Assembly (NCBI GenBank): GCA_037039925.1
Contig: JAXRKP010000170.1
Location: forward strand, 385,258-449,257
Length of the DNA: 64,000 nucleotides
Source of the DNA: Doris montereyensis
Taxonomy: Eukaryota > Mollusca > Gastropoda > Nudibranchia > Dorididae
Reading direction: 5' to 3'
Part shown: positions 23,787 to 52,928 of the stretch, piece after piece
How positions within the stretch are numbered: position 1 is the stretch's first letter
Layout of the letters: every line of letters begins with the position of its first letter
The notes under the pieces: generated by a model
Databases searched by the model: none
Told to the model about the DNA's origin: nothing
Seen by the model: only the letters and a program-made list of their open reading frames with translations
Made by a program: the position numbers and the translations under genes

Positions 23787-26570
23787 GAGAGCACAAGTCT
23801 AATACATAGTGGCATACTGTACTTATGCATTGTTTAGATAGATCATTAGGATTATTTGACATGTTATCCTAAACCAATCATCAGGTCAAGGTTTATCATG
23901 TAAAAAAATCAATACATTCATTGACTTTTAATTATAGATGTAAGTGCCTGTTTATGATTGATTTAGGGCCATTCAAATTTCAAGTTGCATCAAAATTCTA
24001 TTTTAAATCTAACACCTTGTCATCACAGTTTATACTCACACTTGACATGGTGCCATGTAGTTTAGTCCTAGTAGGAAATTAACACTTTGTCATTCTCATT
24101 GTTGTAATGTTAATGATTGTTTTCTGCACAGTACGGACAATTCAATCAAGATCCATTATGTTCGGGCCACATCACCCATCTTTTTTAACTTTTTAGTCAT
24201 CTGTCAACCTTGTCTAGTTGTTGAGATTCCAACCAATAAACCAAAAATGGCCTCAAAATCCAAGGACCAAGAACTGATCTAGATCTAACTAAAATGGACA
24301 GAAACAGAAAGTCAGAAAGGAAAAATATGGAGCTAGAATCAAATTCCTTTAAAACAGATCCAAATAAATATATGTTCATGTGGATCTAGCTAGAAGCTTA
24401 GCTAGATCTAGATTCTACCACATAAACTTCTAACACGATAACCTCTATGTGCTTAGGGTAGTAGATTTTCATACCTAAACCTATATATGGCTATATATGG
24501 AATTTACTTGCATGCACTGTCGTGCTGTGAAGTGAAATATTTGAACTTTAAAATAGTATCGTATCAAGAAGAGAATATTTACATGCATCTGATCTATTCT
24601 TATTTCTTATTCATTCAAGTCTCATCATGATTACGGTGGGGAAAAAACAACTCTAGACAAACAACGTGCGAAACCAATGAAAAATAGCCTGTCAACGGGT
24701 TTTCCTGGAGAAAATTACATTTTAAGCAATCAAATACAACACGATGGGGCGGCAACTACAAGACCCGTTATGTTTTTCCTGACTGGTCGTCGATGTAAAC
24801 AATCTCTGGCCACCATTGACGTTGTCACGTGTTCGATCGTTAGCAGTGTGCAAAAATCGTTCGACTATGCGGGCGGCGGGCGGTGAAAAGGTAGAACACA
24901 CTGTAAATTATATAGATCGCTATTTTGTTAATTTAAACAGATCTACAAACATATATTACTACTGTTGTAGGCCCATACGTGTGACATAGGTTCTAGATTT
25001 AATTTTCTTCTTCTTTCTTTATTTCTTTCTTGTTTTGATGCTGGACAAATACGCATGCAAATAAAACGCATTAATAACATAACATGGAAAATAAAATCAT
25101 AATACGTCATATATAACGTTCTAATAGGATATAGAAAAAACACGTACATAAAATATAACATGTGTAGGTTGACATTCAAAATAATTCGATAGAATCATAT
25201 TAAGATATGTTAACTTTCCTAAAATAGAGAATACGAACATGTTTCAGATTTGACCCTTCATTACACGAAAAACTAACACTTAGAAGTCATGTTCAAAATA
25301 ATGCAGGCATTTTTTAAAAAAGTGTGAAAAAGGAGGAAATAGAGGAAAATTATATATGGCAGAAATAGGACGATAAGGAAGAAACATAACTCAAGGTGGA
25401 AAGAAGAATGTGTATAATAGCCTAATGAAGGAAAGTCCCATAATTTCCTTTTAAACTGGAACAGACGAAAAGCATAAAATCTGTTTCTCTAACTTCAAAG
25501 GCGTGTAATTTATCAGAACATTTGATAAGGCCTACATTGCATGGCGATATTATTAGAAGATCACCTAGATAAACATGCATTCAAACATGGCATGGATTTA
25601 GACACACACACACACACACAAAACGAAGCTTGAAATCTGACTCTAGCTGATTTCAGTTGTCACCTCAATCAAAGAGGCCACACAAGCGCCGGCATTTAGA
25701 CTGTATATCCCAATGGAAGGTTGTTTTTGTAAACTCTCTGATCCGCAAAGAACAGTATAGCTTGTATGCTAACAGGAGTGCGATATGGGTGAATTATTGA
25801 ATAGGTAGATGCTAAATGATAATATAACATTCACGAGGCATGTGTGTTCGGAAGTAGACTTATTATCTTCATATTATCATGATACTATATCAATAGGCCT
25901 AGTAATACATATTTTTTAAAGAATGATGTAATAAATCATATTCAAACAAACTACCAAATTTATAAAAAAGGAACGTGAAACAACAAACAGAAATGTGTAT
26001 TTTTCGTGTTATGGCTGTTGGGTATCAATAAAACAGTATCATTTTTCTCGAAGCTATTTCTGATTCTAATAATATCATTCCAGAATCTATGTTCAACGAA
26101 CGATTTAGGAAACGACGGCTCAAGCTCTCTTCGGGTTAAGTTAAAAAATGGTCCTCTGGAAAACATCATGCAACATGCAATTTGACTGACACTATTCTAA
26201 ATATCTCCGTTAGCCAGCTGCGTGAACCGAAGTAAAAGTGAAAGGGAGATCTCTTGCATCTAGATAAATCTAGGTTATATATGTAAATCTGGTTTGGATT
26301 ACTAAGTGTTTTGATGTCAGGATAAGACTTAACAACCTAGAACCGGGTACCGGTGCACAGTACAGTGAGTACTCAGTATAGACTATACTATAGTATAGGC
26401 TACTATCTAGGCAGTCTTATCGATCTAATCTAGATCTAGATATCCAGATATTGTTTGTTATTGTTCCAATGTAGTTGTGTGAGTTCAGTTATCACTACTG
26501 AGAGAGTTGTTAAGGTTATCCTATTACTATTAAGTACACTAAAAATACTAAAATATCTTTATAAGTAAGG
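23566..26570. other. Mostly unique AT-rich intergenic DNA
   Basis: No gene recognised. It includes an AAT microsatellite at about 23757-23786, a short CA run near 25605-25620, and a CpG-richer island at about 24725-24890 (GCGGGCGGCGGGCGG) that could mark a promoter but has no attached gene that I can show. Confidence 0.4.
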
Positions 26571-26572
26571 CA

Positions 26573-27010
26573 TGGCAGGTTTCACAAAATGGGACCCAAT
26601 GATAACTTGAACTCTTCAATTAATCTTTCTCAAAGTCTAATTGATGAATTCTTCTTAACATTTGGTCCATGTATAGCTTTGACATCGCAGATATAAAAAA
26701 ACATAATATTGTGAAATTTGCTCTCAATTTGTGTGTTTGTGAATATTTTTTGGTGCGAACATTAGCAATCGAGACTGCTGTCATTTTAATAAGTCCAATG
26801 ATAACTTTCTTCAATTAATGTTTCTCAAAGTCTAATTGATGTAGGTGAGGTCAACGACCAATTTGTGTGTTTTTTATTCAATGTTTTCTTTTTAAACTCC
26901 ATGTGAAAGAGAATTGTTCAAAGAAAATTTGACAGTCCTAAATATTTTTTATCTTTTGAGGATCGTGAGGCAGGTTTCAGATTTTCGCTATTAAAAAATC
27001 AAATTTTGAA
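26573..27010. repeat. Dispersed repeat, about 400 bp (copy 1)
   Basis: Begins GGCAGGTTTCACAAAATGGG, then ACCCAATGATAACTTGAACT; later CATTTGGTCCATGTATAGC and AAAGAGAATTGTTCAAA. The same series occurs at 29117-29470 in the EIF2B1 first intron. Part of the left block is repeated again inside this copy near 26795-26850. No coding content. Confidence 0.7.
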
Positions 27011-27910
27011 AAAAACAGTTGAAAAATACGTAGAATCGTTTGATCTTAAGTGAGGCATATATTCTGTAAAAGTAAAAATCATAGGTAACTTAAATTTTTT
27101 ATTATGTATGGTCGGACAATTTTTTCGATCTGAGATCTAATAACGGTAATATTGTCCGAGCTATTGTCTCGTAGTTCATCACGTGTGCCTATTGGGGAAA
27201 TCATGAAATTTTTGTTTTTAAATTGTCTTGGATGAATATTTTGTTTTATTTCACGGCCATGTGCTTACGGCCATGAATAGAAAGAAAGAAAGGAATTAAA
27301 TTAAAGAGGTGGGGAGCAAAACGCTTTGGCTTATCGTGAACTTATGTAAAGAAGTCCGGCAATCAGGCTTTCATGATTTATTATGTTCTAATTCAGTGAG
27401 TGGGTGAGACAATGATAGTGACAATAGACTGACAATACAATATTTGCTGAATACTAATAGCAGTTCAAGACAAATGTGACAATGACAAGGGACCGGACTG
27501 AGGCGTTATGACTGTAAATCAGACTGAGATGACGGAACCAAGTGATGATGGGAGTTCGAGAGAAAGGGAACATTGGATTACTGGAGACATGCTGTTACCA
27601 GGAAGTTTGAGCAGAATGGTGATAAACCCGTAACACGTAATAAGGTTTACAATCACAGAACTTTGACAAAAGCATTGGTTTTTTTTCTTCCACAAACGTT
27701 TTACCAGTCCAGGTGTTACAGACTAATTTGAGAACTAGGGAAAAGTCAGGAAAAACCAGATGCCCAAGCAGTTGGTGTGATTGATACTGGCGTTGTGTAA
27801 ATGACAACAAATTGTTGGAAAAGTCCTTTGTATCTCTTAAATATATATCTGGAATCCTCATGTTCTAAGCTTTAACAATATACTTGTAAAAAATATAACT
27901 AATTTTGACA
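27011..27910. other. No feature recognised
   Basis: AT-rich sequence without a coding or repeat signal that I could support. Confidence 0.45.
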
Positions 27911-28290
27911 AAAGAAAAAGAGAAGACCAATTGGTGAAATTCTGTTTTCACAAAGGGAAGTTTTTGTGTTCTTTCCCAGGTTTTGATATTCATGGATCCC
28001 TATCACGTCTGCAGTCTATTTAAAATAACAAGTATTATAAACATTGTTATGGATAATGTGAGTAAACGGAGACATGCTGTTAAAAAGTCTATCAACCATC
28101 CCTTAATCTGAAATGGAACTCCCCTTGAACAATTGGTGAAATTCCACAAAAGGGAAGTTTTTGTGTTCTTTCCCTTGATATTCATGGATCCCTATCCCCC
28201 TATTTAAAATAACAAGTATTATAAACCGTGAGTAAACGGAAAAGTCCAACCATCCCATCCAAGGCAAGACCCCCCCCCCCCCCCATCCAA
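27911..28290. repeat. Imperfect tandem duplication (about 200 bp)
   Basis: The block CAATTGGTGAAATTC, AAGGGAAGTTTTTGTGTTCT, GATATTCATGGATCCCTATC, TAAAATAACAAGTATTATAA occurs at about 27928-28040 and 28130-28226. The second copy has several short deletions. A poly-C run at 28270-28284 follows. Confidence 0.8.
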
Positions 28291-28578
28291 GTAGGTTGCC
28301 GGGGAAACACATACCAATTTCAATAGCTTTGTTTCTAGGGGTGGACATATATGTGTTTTATTGTTAATCATCTATGAACCATCCCTTACCCTGCTCCCCC
28401 TTAAACTGAAACAGAAGCTCCCCCTGAATGACCCTCCCACAACCCCCCATCCTAGGCAAGCATAGGTTGCCGGAGAATTGCATACCAATAACTTTGTTGC
28501 TAGGCAGTCCGGTAGAGTTGGAGCAAGGAAAAATCCTAAATTTTATCTTGCCGACAGTGAAACCAGTGAGAAAGAAAG

Positions 28579-28589
28579 AAGATGGCTGC
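28579..28589 (+). promoter_or_regulatory. YY1-like initiator motif upstream of EIF2B1
   Basis: AAGATGGCTGC matches the AAGATGGCNGC motif often found at transcription starts of housekeeping genes, here about 370 bp upstream of the EIF2B1 ATG. The ATG within it opens a 34-codon upstream frame ending before 28690. Function is inferred from motif and position only. Confidence 0.3.
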
Positions 28590-28949
28590 TAGCTATAGGC
28601 TCGACTCAGTATTTCTCTATGGATTATTGTGTCTAAAAATGGCATGTAAAGATGGTTTGATAAGTATTATCTTTATTTTATATTGAAATAACGTCAACAG
28701 CGGAAAAAAATCGGTACCCCGATATTGGACGTCCCCACCCTGTTTTACACTTAGAAATCTACATTCAGAGTGGTTGGTCATTCATTTAAGTTTTTAATGT
28801 AATTTTTAATTGAAGTTTCACTTTGCACTACTTCCAGTTTCGATGGTCAACTTCACACTGACAGACTTACTCTGACTAATCTACAGTCTAGTGAATTCAA
28901 CATTGAACATTGAGATTTAGATCTCTGATCTTTCTCTGCAATCTTCATC

Positions 28950-44913
<15,964 letters not shown>

Positions 44914-45042
44914 ACCTCATTTTTATAAATTGCTGTCATATTTTATGCATGTTTTTTTTAGTATTATTACTTTGTTTTGTTGATGTTTTCATCTCATAAT
45001 TTAACTTTAGGGCAAGTGACATGAAAGGCGAGGAAAGGGGGG

Positions 45043-45715
45043 GGGGAGGCAGAGGTGCCTACCATTCCGCATTTCGCGGTATCATCCCACGACATCGCTC
45101 ATGATCCTGCGATTCCTCGGACGTACATCAGATTCCGCGCATTTCCAACTTTCGCTCTTATGGCTGTCTATCGGACCTTTAGTGAACGAAAGAATGAAGT
45201 GAACGTCGCTCTGCACACTGAATGCGATGCGCGCACAGTCTGAGACATCTGATTAGCTGGGTCAGTTCCCACGCCTCATTCACTGTGCCATTCAAAAACC
45301 TAATGCACGTATCGTAACTTCATGATGTCATTTTGGTTCAAAATTCGTTTCTGGATTTTCAACTCAACGTTTATTAGCTTGGAATTAATTTAATTTAATA
45401 AGTTAATTGTGGATTTTCGATTTTGTAATTGAATGTGACGAAATGCAAAGCGTATAAAAAATCTAGTGACATGAGTTGAAATTCAAGATATAAACAATGA
45501 GATTGTGTGGATCTGCAAATGATACTGATGAAATAATGGAGATAAAAAACAACCCGAGTTTTGGTAAGTTGATGCCTCTTTTTGGTCCTAAATTCCTCTT
45601 TTTGGTCCTAAATTCCTCTTTTGGTCCTAAATTCCTCTTTTTGGTCCTAAATTCCTCTTTTTCAGCTCTGAGATTCCTCCAAGGTGTTAGTTAGGGTAGG
45701 CACCTCTGGGGGAGG
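45043..45715. mobile_element. hAT-like MITE (659 bp) with 14-bp TIRs
   Basis: CAGAGGTGCCTACC (45050-45063) is exactly inverted at GGTAGGCACCTCTG (45695-45708). GGGGAGG flanks both ends (45043-45049, 45709-45715), consistent with a 7-8 bp duplication in a G-rich target. No transposase. Near its right end TTTTTGGTCCTAAATTCCTC is repeated four times (45588-45660). Confidence 0.82.
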
Positions 45716-46155
45716 GGTGGTGGTGATGTGTTTGTATACCTTTAGATTATATTTGTGATTTTCTTCTGTTCAGTATGTTTCTTTAACTGTACTACTAAAC
45801 CATATGGTTGGATTTTTTGTTTACTTTTCACAATGTTGCAATAAATGTCTATAACTGATGGGATTAGTCTCACAAACCAATCTATAAATCAATCAACTTT
45901 GTCCTTTGATTTAAGTTATTCATTGCTGTGTCGATATGTTTTATCAAACACGCAAATGGGTGGGCAGTTGGGGTAAGTCCTTCTTCTTTCCTTTCATCCT
46001 TAGTTTTACCCTTACAGTACAGTTACACAAGTCCTTCATCTCCCGGTTTCCTCTTAACTCACCCTGAGATGAGTGAAATCACCACATGTGATGGACGGGC
46101 TAATACGAATCAATTTCACTGAAAAATATTGGCTGAAAACTTGTTACATTATTCT
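45716..46155. other. Intergenic DNA with a dispersed-family fragment
   Basis: No gene. About 45965-46110 (TTTCCTCTTAACTCACCCTG) belongs to the short dispersed family seen at 36010 and 41540. Confidence 0.5.
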
Positions 46156-46900
46156 TCTTCTTCTTCTTCTTCTTCTTCTTCGATCTCTCTGCCAGCAGGT
46201 CAGATCAGGATGAGAATCGTCTCCATGAATTGCATAGTCTTTGCAGACTCTCCATAGGGCCGTAGAGTTTTTCTTTCAGAGGTGCCTCTCCCGGCCATAT
46301 CGCTGTTCTCTCTGATTTGTAGAGCGGGCACTGCTGGAGAATATGTCGTGTTCTGGCGGGGCACTCCACACTCGCACCCTTCTGATTCCCAAACTTTCAG
46401 ATTGCAATAAATACATGGAGGGAGACGGTTGAGCCAAGTCCTGAGTCTGAAAAGTGTGACCTGGGACTTTCTGTCAAGTTGATGTATGGGATCTTTGGGG
46501 TTATAGCTGCTATAATTTTCTCCCCATCGATTTCAGACAGCTGCCTTGATGATTGTCTTCTCTTCCTCAACGGTCAATGGCAGAGACTCCTGGGGCATAC
46601 TCAAACCTTTTTTGTGAGTTCATCTGCACACTCATTCCTATCAATCTGGTAGTGTCCAGGTATCCATTGTAATATAGTGCATTGTGTTGATTGACATAAC
46701 TGTTGAAGAAGTAGTGAAAGATGATTTAATTGGCTTTCATTGGTTGTATTAAGTGCCTGTAGTACGGATTTGACATACGTGGAAAAGACTACTCTTTGTG
46801 AGATGTCAACTTTGTCTAACAGTAGTGTTGTAGCTTCCTCTATAGCTACTACTTCTCATAATGACAGCCATATGAGGAAGTTTTATTTTTTGTACTCTGT
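46156..46900 (-). mobile_element. I-like LINE fragment: RNase H and C-terminal region
   Basis: On the minus strand, across a few frame shifts: VVAIEEATTLLLDKVDISQR, then LNHLSLLLQQLCQ, then ITLQWIPGHYQIDRNECADE (RNase H core with the H and D positions), then LTVEEEKTIIKAA, then RTRHILQQCPLYKSER and EKLYGPMESLQ. This is the end of an I-type (RNase H-bearing) LINE ORF2. It is 5'-truncated and ends in a GAA repeat tail (46153-46181). Confidence 0.8.
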
Positions 46901-46977
46901 ACCCCATAATTTCCCAATTACATGTTGTAGTTGTTTTTTAAACGATGTTGCTGACAGAATTGTCCTTCTCTTTTGTA

Positions 46978-47275
46978 GCGTCGGTGGCTGAGTGATTAGG
47001 TCGTTGGACTGGGAATCATGAGGTTCCGAGTTCGAATCTAGCGAAGCTAGGTCCGACGTTGTGTTCTTTGGCAAAGACACTTAGCACGCATTTTCCTCAC
47101 GCAAACCATGTGAACATGGATACAAACAACAGGTTGGGAGTAAAAATCTGTGACAAACCAGCGTCCTGTCCACGAGGTGGTCATTATCATCACCTGTTTT
47201 GCTTCACACCATAGAAGTCTGAATAAGCTCACGCTCTACATCGGCTGTAAGGGTTTGAAGGCACATTGTACATTC
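46978..47275 (+). mobile_element. SINE family B (copy 5)
   Basis: GTGGCTGAGTGATTAGGTCG (A box), GAGTTCGAATCTAGCGAAGC (B box), TTGTGTTCTTTGGCAAAGAC, GCGTCCTGTCCACGAGGTGG. It lies immediately beside the RTE-like 3' end. Confidence 0.9.
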
Positions 47276-47289
47276 TTTACCTTCTTCGG

Positions 47290-49870
47290 GAAGGCACCTA
47301 TCTCTTTCTTTCTTTATCATTTCCCATTCTACCTTCCGGCGTATGGGTTCAGATGCCCGAGATGATCTTTCGCCAGGCTGCCCTGTCCTGGCGTTTTCTG
47401 TTTCCTTCCAAAAAAGTTAAATTTCTTTGCTTTAATGCCTCTTTTATATCTTCTCCCCACTTTCTCTTTGGTATCTGCCTTTTGGTCTTTTATCTTGGGT
47501 TTTAGCACTGTATATTTAGCTATTCTAATGTCATTCATGTTTACATGCCCAAACCATCTCAGTTGATTTGTTTCTATCTTAGTTTTAATGCCATCTGCTA
47601 CTCTTCTTAGATATTTCATTGCAGCTGCTTGTACTCTACTGTATTCTCTACTGTCTACGGTCCAGGTTTCGCTGCCATAGACGAGAGTAGGACAATAAAC
47701 TGTATTGTATACTGCCATTTCGGCTTTTGTTAAGAATTCTTGTTTACCTATAAATGCCTTTCCTAGATGGTTGTATATTGTTATTGCCTTTTGGATTCTC
47801 TGGCTGATTTCTTCTCTTAGTATTCCCTCTGAATTAATCAGAACTCCTATGTAATTGTAGCTTTGAACTTGTTCTAAATTCTCCTGCTCAATTTAAGATT
47901 TTGTGTTTTAGCTTCCTCGTTACTAGCATTGTTTTAGTTTTCTTTGCATTTACTCTCATTCTTTTTTTATTCAGTTCTTTGTTCATCATGCTGATATTCG
48001 ACTCAGAATTAAAACATCAGCAAATGAAAGCATTGATACATTTACTGGTTGAGCTTCCACATACCTACATTTATTTTTGTTCATTTTTGAGCATGCCTTT
48101 GCGACTATATCTACATCAAATTCTTCAGATATGTTTCAGCTACTCTCACTGCACATGTTGGTTTATTATAAAGACTTTTAATGGCTTCTATTAGATTTTA
48201 TTCTACATTGTGTTTTTTAAGTACTGTCATAGTTAATCCCTCCTCACAGTGTCAAATGCCTTTTCAAGTCAATAAAACACAGGTGCAAGTCGTTTCTTTC
48301 AAGGAATTTTTCTATTATTTGTCTAATTGTAAATATGTGGTCTTGTACACTTCTTCCTTGTCTAAATCCACTCTGATGTTCTTCAATCTGATCATCTACT
48401 CTTTTCCTTAGTTTCATTTCCAGTATCCTGGCGACTTTTCCTGGTACGCTAACTAGTGATATCCCTCTATAGTTTGAGCAATCCATAGTTGATCCTTTCT
48501 TATGTATTGGTACTACCGTTCCCTTTTTCCAGTCGACTGGCACCTGTTTGGACTTCCATACTTGTTGGCATATGGCATGTAGTAGTTTGTCTGCCTCTCT
48601 CCCTTGGTTTTTAATCATCTCTGGATAAATGTGATCTGCTCCTGGGGCTTTTTCTAATTTAACTTTTCTTTTAGCTGTTTGGATTTCTTCCATTGAGAAA
48701 TATACATCTTCAGCTGTCTCATCTGGATTACTTGTTACTCTTAGAAATTGATCTTTACTCCTTGTTTCATATGTTTTGGAAAGATTATGTAATTGTTGAA
48801 AATATTTTCTCCATATTTCCATGATTTCACTGTCTTCTTTCATTATTTCTCATTTGGCATTCTTAATTTGTCGTATAGGGCATGCTTTGATCTTTCTCAT
48901 GCTCTTCATTGCTCCCCAGAACAGCTTTTGATTCCCTTGATAGCTTTCTTGAAGTCTTTGTCCAAACTCTTCCCACTGTTCCTATTTTGCTCTCCTCACC
49001 TCCTCTTTGGCGATAGTTATTTTACTCACGTAACCTATCCCATCCTGTGGCCTCTTTGTTTGCAAGTATTTCTTTCAGGCATCCTTCTTTCCTTTGATCT
49101 TAGTTTTGACATTCTCATTCCACCATGCTGTTCTCTTCCTATCTCCTTTAATTTGTTTCCTACCACAGACCTCTTCAGTACAACTGAGGAGTGTTTCCTT
49201 ATACTATTTAAATTATATATTTGCCACTTTTCTTCCACTGTGCTATCATTCAGATCCATCTGCCTTTCACTGATAAATCTTTTTATCCTAGATTGGTATA
49301 TCTGTTTTACTATTGGTTTATTTAGTTTGTCTATTTTAAGTTTAGTAGTTTTCTTCTCTTTCTTTTTTTGTTTGTTTTCTTAAGTTAGTAATCTCGTTTT
49401 GGCAATCGCTAACTGATGATCACTAAATATTTCAGCTCCTCTGTTTAGTCTTGCATCCATGGTACTGTAAAAAAGGTAGCTGCTAACTATTATGTAATCT
49501 ATGATTGACTGTTCACATCTGTCATCATTTACCTTTGTATATGTGTGGATATCTTAATGAGGAAAAAAGGTGTTGGCTATTTTCATGTTATTTTTTAGAC
49601 AAAAATCTATTAGTCTCTCTCCATTTGTAGATGTTGTTGTCTCTCCTTCTTTACCTATTACTTCTGATGTTTCTACATTGTTGCTTACTCTAGCGTTAAA
49701 ATCTCCTAAAACCATTTGTTCCTGTTTGGGTTTAAGATTCTCTGCAGCTATTTGTAAATCATTTTCAAAGGTATCTTTTTCTTCTTCTGTTGCATCTTCG
49801 TTTGGTACTTGCAAGATATATTTCTCTGCCAAATCCAAATGTAAATAGGTACCAGCGTCAATAAATCCAA
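47290..49870 (-). pseudogene. RTE-like LINE, longest copy in the window, inactive
   Basis: Read right to left it holds, in order: endonuclease C-terminal half (VLGDFNARVSNN, GERLIDFCLKNNMKIANT, 49838-49554); linker (KQIYQSRIKRFISERQMDLN, 49260); reverse transcriptase (EKAPGADHIYPEMIK, VPVDWKKGTVVPIHKKGS, NYRGISLVSVPGK, HQSGFRQGRSVQDHIFTIRQ, LCFIDL, 48843-48244); a gap where the catalytic FADD block is poorly kept; and the C-terminus (YCPTLVYGSETWTVDSREYS, LRWFGHV, 47718-47329). It ends with TTTATCATTTCCCATTCTAC next to a CTTT-type tail. Frameshifts and stops break it and the 5' part of the endonuclease is missing. The clade name is a motif-based inference. Confidence 0.85.
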
Positions 49871-50095
49871 AACCTACAACAGATTAGCATCAGGCCTAAA
49901 GATGATGTGTAGTTAGTATCAGCTGTTTAGCTTCATTCTATAAAAATTGGAATATGCACAAGCTTCATGGGCTATAAAGTAAAAGCTTTGAAAGAAGTTT
50001 TTAATTCCCTTGTAAACAAACATAAAGATATGTAGCCTACATAGGTACAGGGTTTTTACAGTTATTGAGGGAAAATACTACAAACCGTAAGTGAA
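49871..50095. other. Spacer with a weak SINE B tail fragment
   Basis: GTTAGTATCAGCTGTTTAGC through GGGCTATAAAG (49905-49985) loosely resembles the 3' part of SINE family B. Otherwise nothing. Confidence 0.3.
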
Positions 50096-50099
50096 AAAC

Positions 50100-52308
50100 A
50101 ATTCACTTTGTAGCAGCGACAACACCAATAACAGCTGTAACAACAACACCAATAACAGCTGTAACAACAACACTAGTAACATCTGTAACAGCATCAATAA
50201 CAGCTGTAGCAACATCAATAAAAGCTGTAACAACAACAATAACATTAACAGCTGTAACAACACCAACAGATATAACAACATTAATAACAGCTGTAGCAAC
50301 AACAATAACAGATGTAACAACATCAATAAGACAGCTGTAAAAACAATAACAGCTGTAACAACAACAATAACTGCTGTAACAACACCAATAACAGCTGCAA
50401 CAACAACAATAACAGCTGTAGCAACAACAGTAACAGATGTAACAACATTAATAACAACTGTAAAAACAACAGTAAAAAACACCAATAACAGCTGTAACAA
50501 CAACTGCAATAACAGCTGTAACAACAACATCAATAACATCTGCAACAACGACAATAACAGCTGTAACAAAGATACCAATAACAGCTGTAACAACACCAAT
50601 AACAACTGCAATTATAACAGCTGTAACAATAAGAATAACAGCTGCAACAAGAACACCAATAATGGCTGCAAGAACACCACCAATGACAGCTGTAACAACA
50701 ACAATAATAACTGTAACAACAACAATAACAGCTGTAACAACACCAATAATAGGTGCAACAACAACAATAACAGCTGTAGCTACAACAATAACGATGTAAC
50801 AACATCAATAACCGCTGTAAAAACAACAACTATAAAAACACCAATAACAGCTGTAACAACAACACCAATAACAGCTGTAACAAAAACATCAATAACAGCT
50901 GCAACAACGACAATAATAGCTGTAACAACGATACCAATAACAGCTGTAACAACACCCATAACAACTGCTATTATAACAGCTGTAACAATACGAATAACAG
51001 CTGCAACAAGAACACCAATAATAGCTGCAAGAACACCACCAATGACAGCTGTAACTACATTAATAATATCAGTAACAACAACAATAACAGCTGCAACAAC
51101 GCGAATAACAGCTGTAACAATAACAACTTAACAACAACACCAATAACAGCTATAACAACAACAATAACAGATGTAACAACAACACGAATAACGGCTGTAA
51201 CAATACCGCTAACAGCTGTAACAATATAACAGCTGTAACAACACTAATAACAGCTGTAACAACACTAATATCAGCTGTAACAACACCAATAACAGCAACA
51301 ACAACAATAACAGCTGTAACAACACTAATAACAACTGTAATAACATCAATAACTGCTGTAACAACAACAATGACAATGTAACAACAACACCAATAACAGC
51401 TGCGACAACAACAATCACAGCTGTAACAAGAATAACAAGTGCAACAACAACACAAATAACAGCTGTAACAACAGCAATAACAGTCTTAACAACACCAAGA
51501 ATAGCTGCAACAACAACAATAACAGCTGTAACAACGACACCAATAACAGTTGTAACAACACCAATAACAATTGCAACAATAACAGCTGTAACAACACGAA
51601 TAACAGCTGCAACAACACCAATAATAACTGTCACTACACCACCAATGAAGGCTGTAACAACATTAATAACAGCTGTAACAACAACAATGACAACTGTAAC
51701 AACACCAATAACAGCTGCAACAACAATAACAGCTGTAACAACACCAATAACGGTTGCAACAACAATAACAGCTGTAACAACACCAATAACAGCTGTAACA
51801 ACAACAATAACAGCTGTAACAATACCAATAATAGCTGCAACAACAATAACAGCTGTAACAACACCAATAACAGCTGTAACAACAACAATGACAACTGTAA
51901 CAACACCAATAACAGCTGTAACAACCACAATAACAACTAACAACAACAATGACAACTGTAACAACACCAATAACAGCTGTAACAACACCAATAACAGCTG
52001 TAACAACAACAATGATAACTGTAACAACACCAATAGCAGCTGTAATAACAACAATAACAGCTGTAACAACACCAATAACGGCTGCAACAACAATAACAGC
52101 TGTAACAACACCAATAACAGCTGTAACAACAATAACAGCTGTAACAATACCAATAATAGCTGCAACAACAATAACAGATGTAACAACAACAATAACAGCT
52201 GTAACAACACCAATAACAGCTGTAACAACAACAATAACAGCTGCAACAACAACACCAATAAGAGCTGCAACAGCAACAACACCAATAACACCTGCAACAA
52301 CAAACTAA
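50100..52308. repeat. 21-bp minisatellite with an E-box in nearly every unit
   Basis: About 100 units of AACAGCTGTAACAACACCAA then T, alternating with AACAGCTGTAACAACAACAA then T and units carrying GCTGCAACAAC. Most units contain CAGCTG. The period is a multiple of three, so frames of over 340 codons stay open on both strands; their Thr/Asn or Leu/Val composition is not protein-like. Confidence 0.95.
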
Positions 52309-52928
52309 CCACAGGAATGAAAAGAAATGAAAGTCAAACTGTAAAATGTGTGAATTTTTAATCAATAATTGCTCAAAACAGTTATAAATAACTCTCATTC
52401 ATCTGCTTTAATGGTCATGATGAAGAAATATAAATAATATTGATTATTATGATGTACAAAGAATGCATATTTGTAAAATTATAGGTGAATGGGACACATA
52501 CATTTTAATAATACATGTGAAATAATATCTTATTGTAAAATACGGCAAAATATATATACAAGTATGTAGTATACATGGGTACACATGCACACGACACACA
52601 CACAAAATATATTTATATATTTGTGTGCATGTATGTATATGTATTATGTTGGTATGGATACATGTATATAACTTAATATAAATATGTACACATTATATAT
52701 GGTAAATGGTATGAACGTATGAGAGAGAGACAGATACAGAGAAACGGACAAAAGACAGACAGGAAAAGAGACAAATGCTCAAACAGATAGAGATACACAT
52801 ACAGATATAAGAAATACATGTAATTATATATAATAATGTATAAAATGGAAAATAATTTTCTTATGATTAATATGTTATGATTTACATTATACAATGTAGT
52901 TTTTGGTCCAGATAAGTTTTCTTTTTAG
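52309..52928. other. AT-rich DNA before a possible exon
   Basis: Contains TATATA and CACACA stretches (52550-52700) and a GAGA stretch. No gene. Confidence 0.5.

Noticed and set aside
24725..24890. CpG-rich promoter for an upstream gene
   Set aside because: No attached first exon could be shown on either strand, so it is only mentioned as a possibility.
46978..47050. tRNA gene
   Set aside because: The A and B boxes are good but the rest of the cloverleaf is not, and the sequence continues into a repeated SINE body. The same applies to the other tRNA-like heads.
50078..52361. Long Thr/Asn-rich and Leu/Val-rich frames on both strands
   Set aside because: They are translations of a 21-bp minisatellite.
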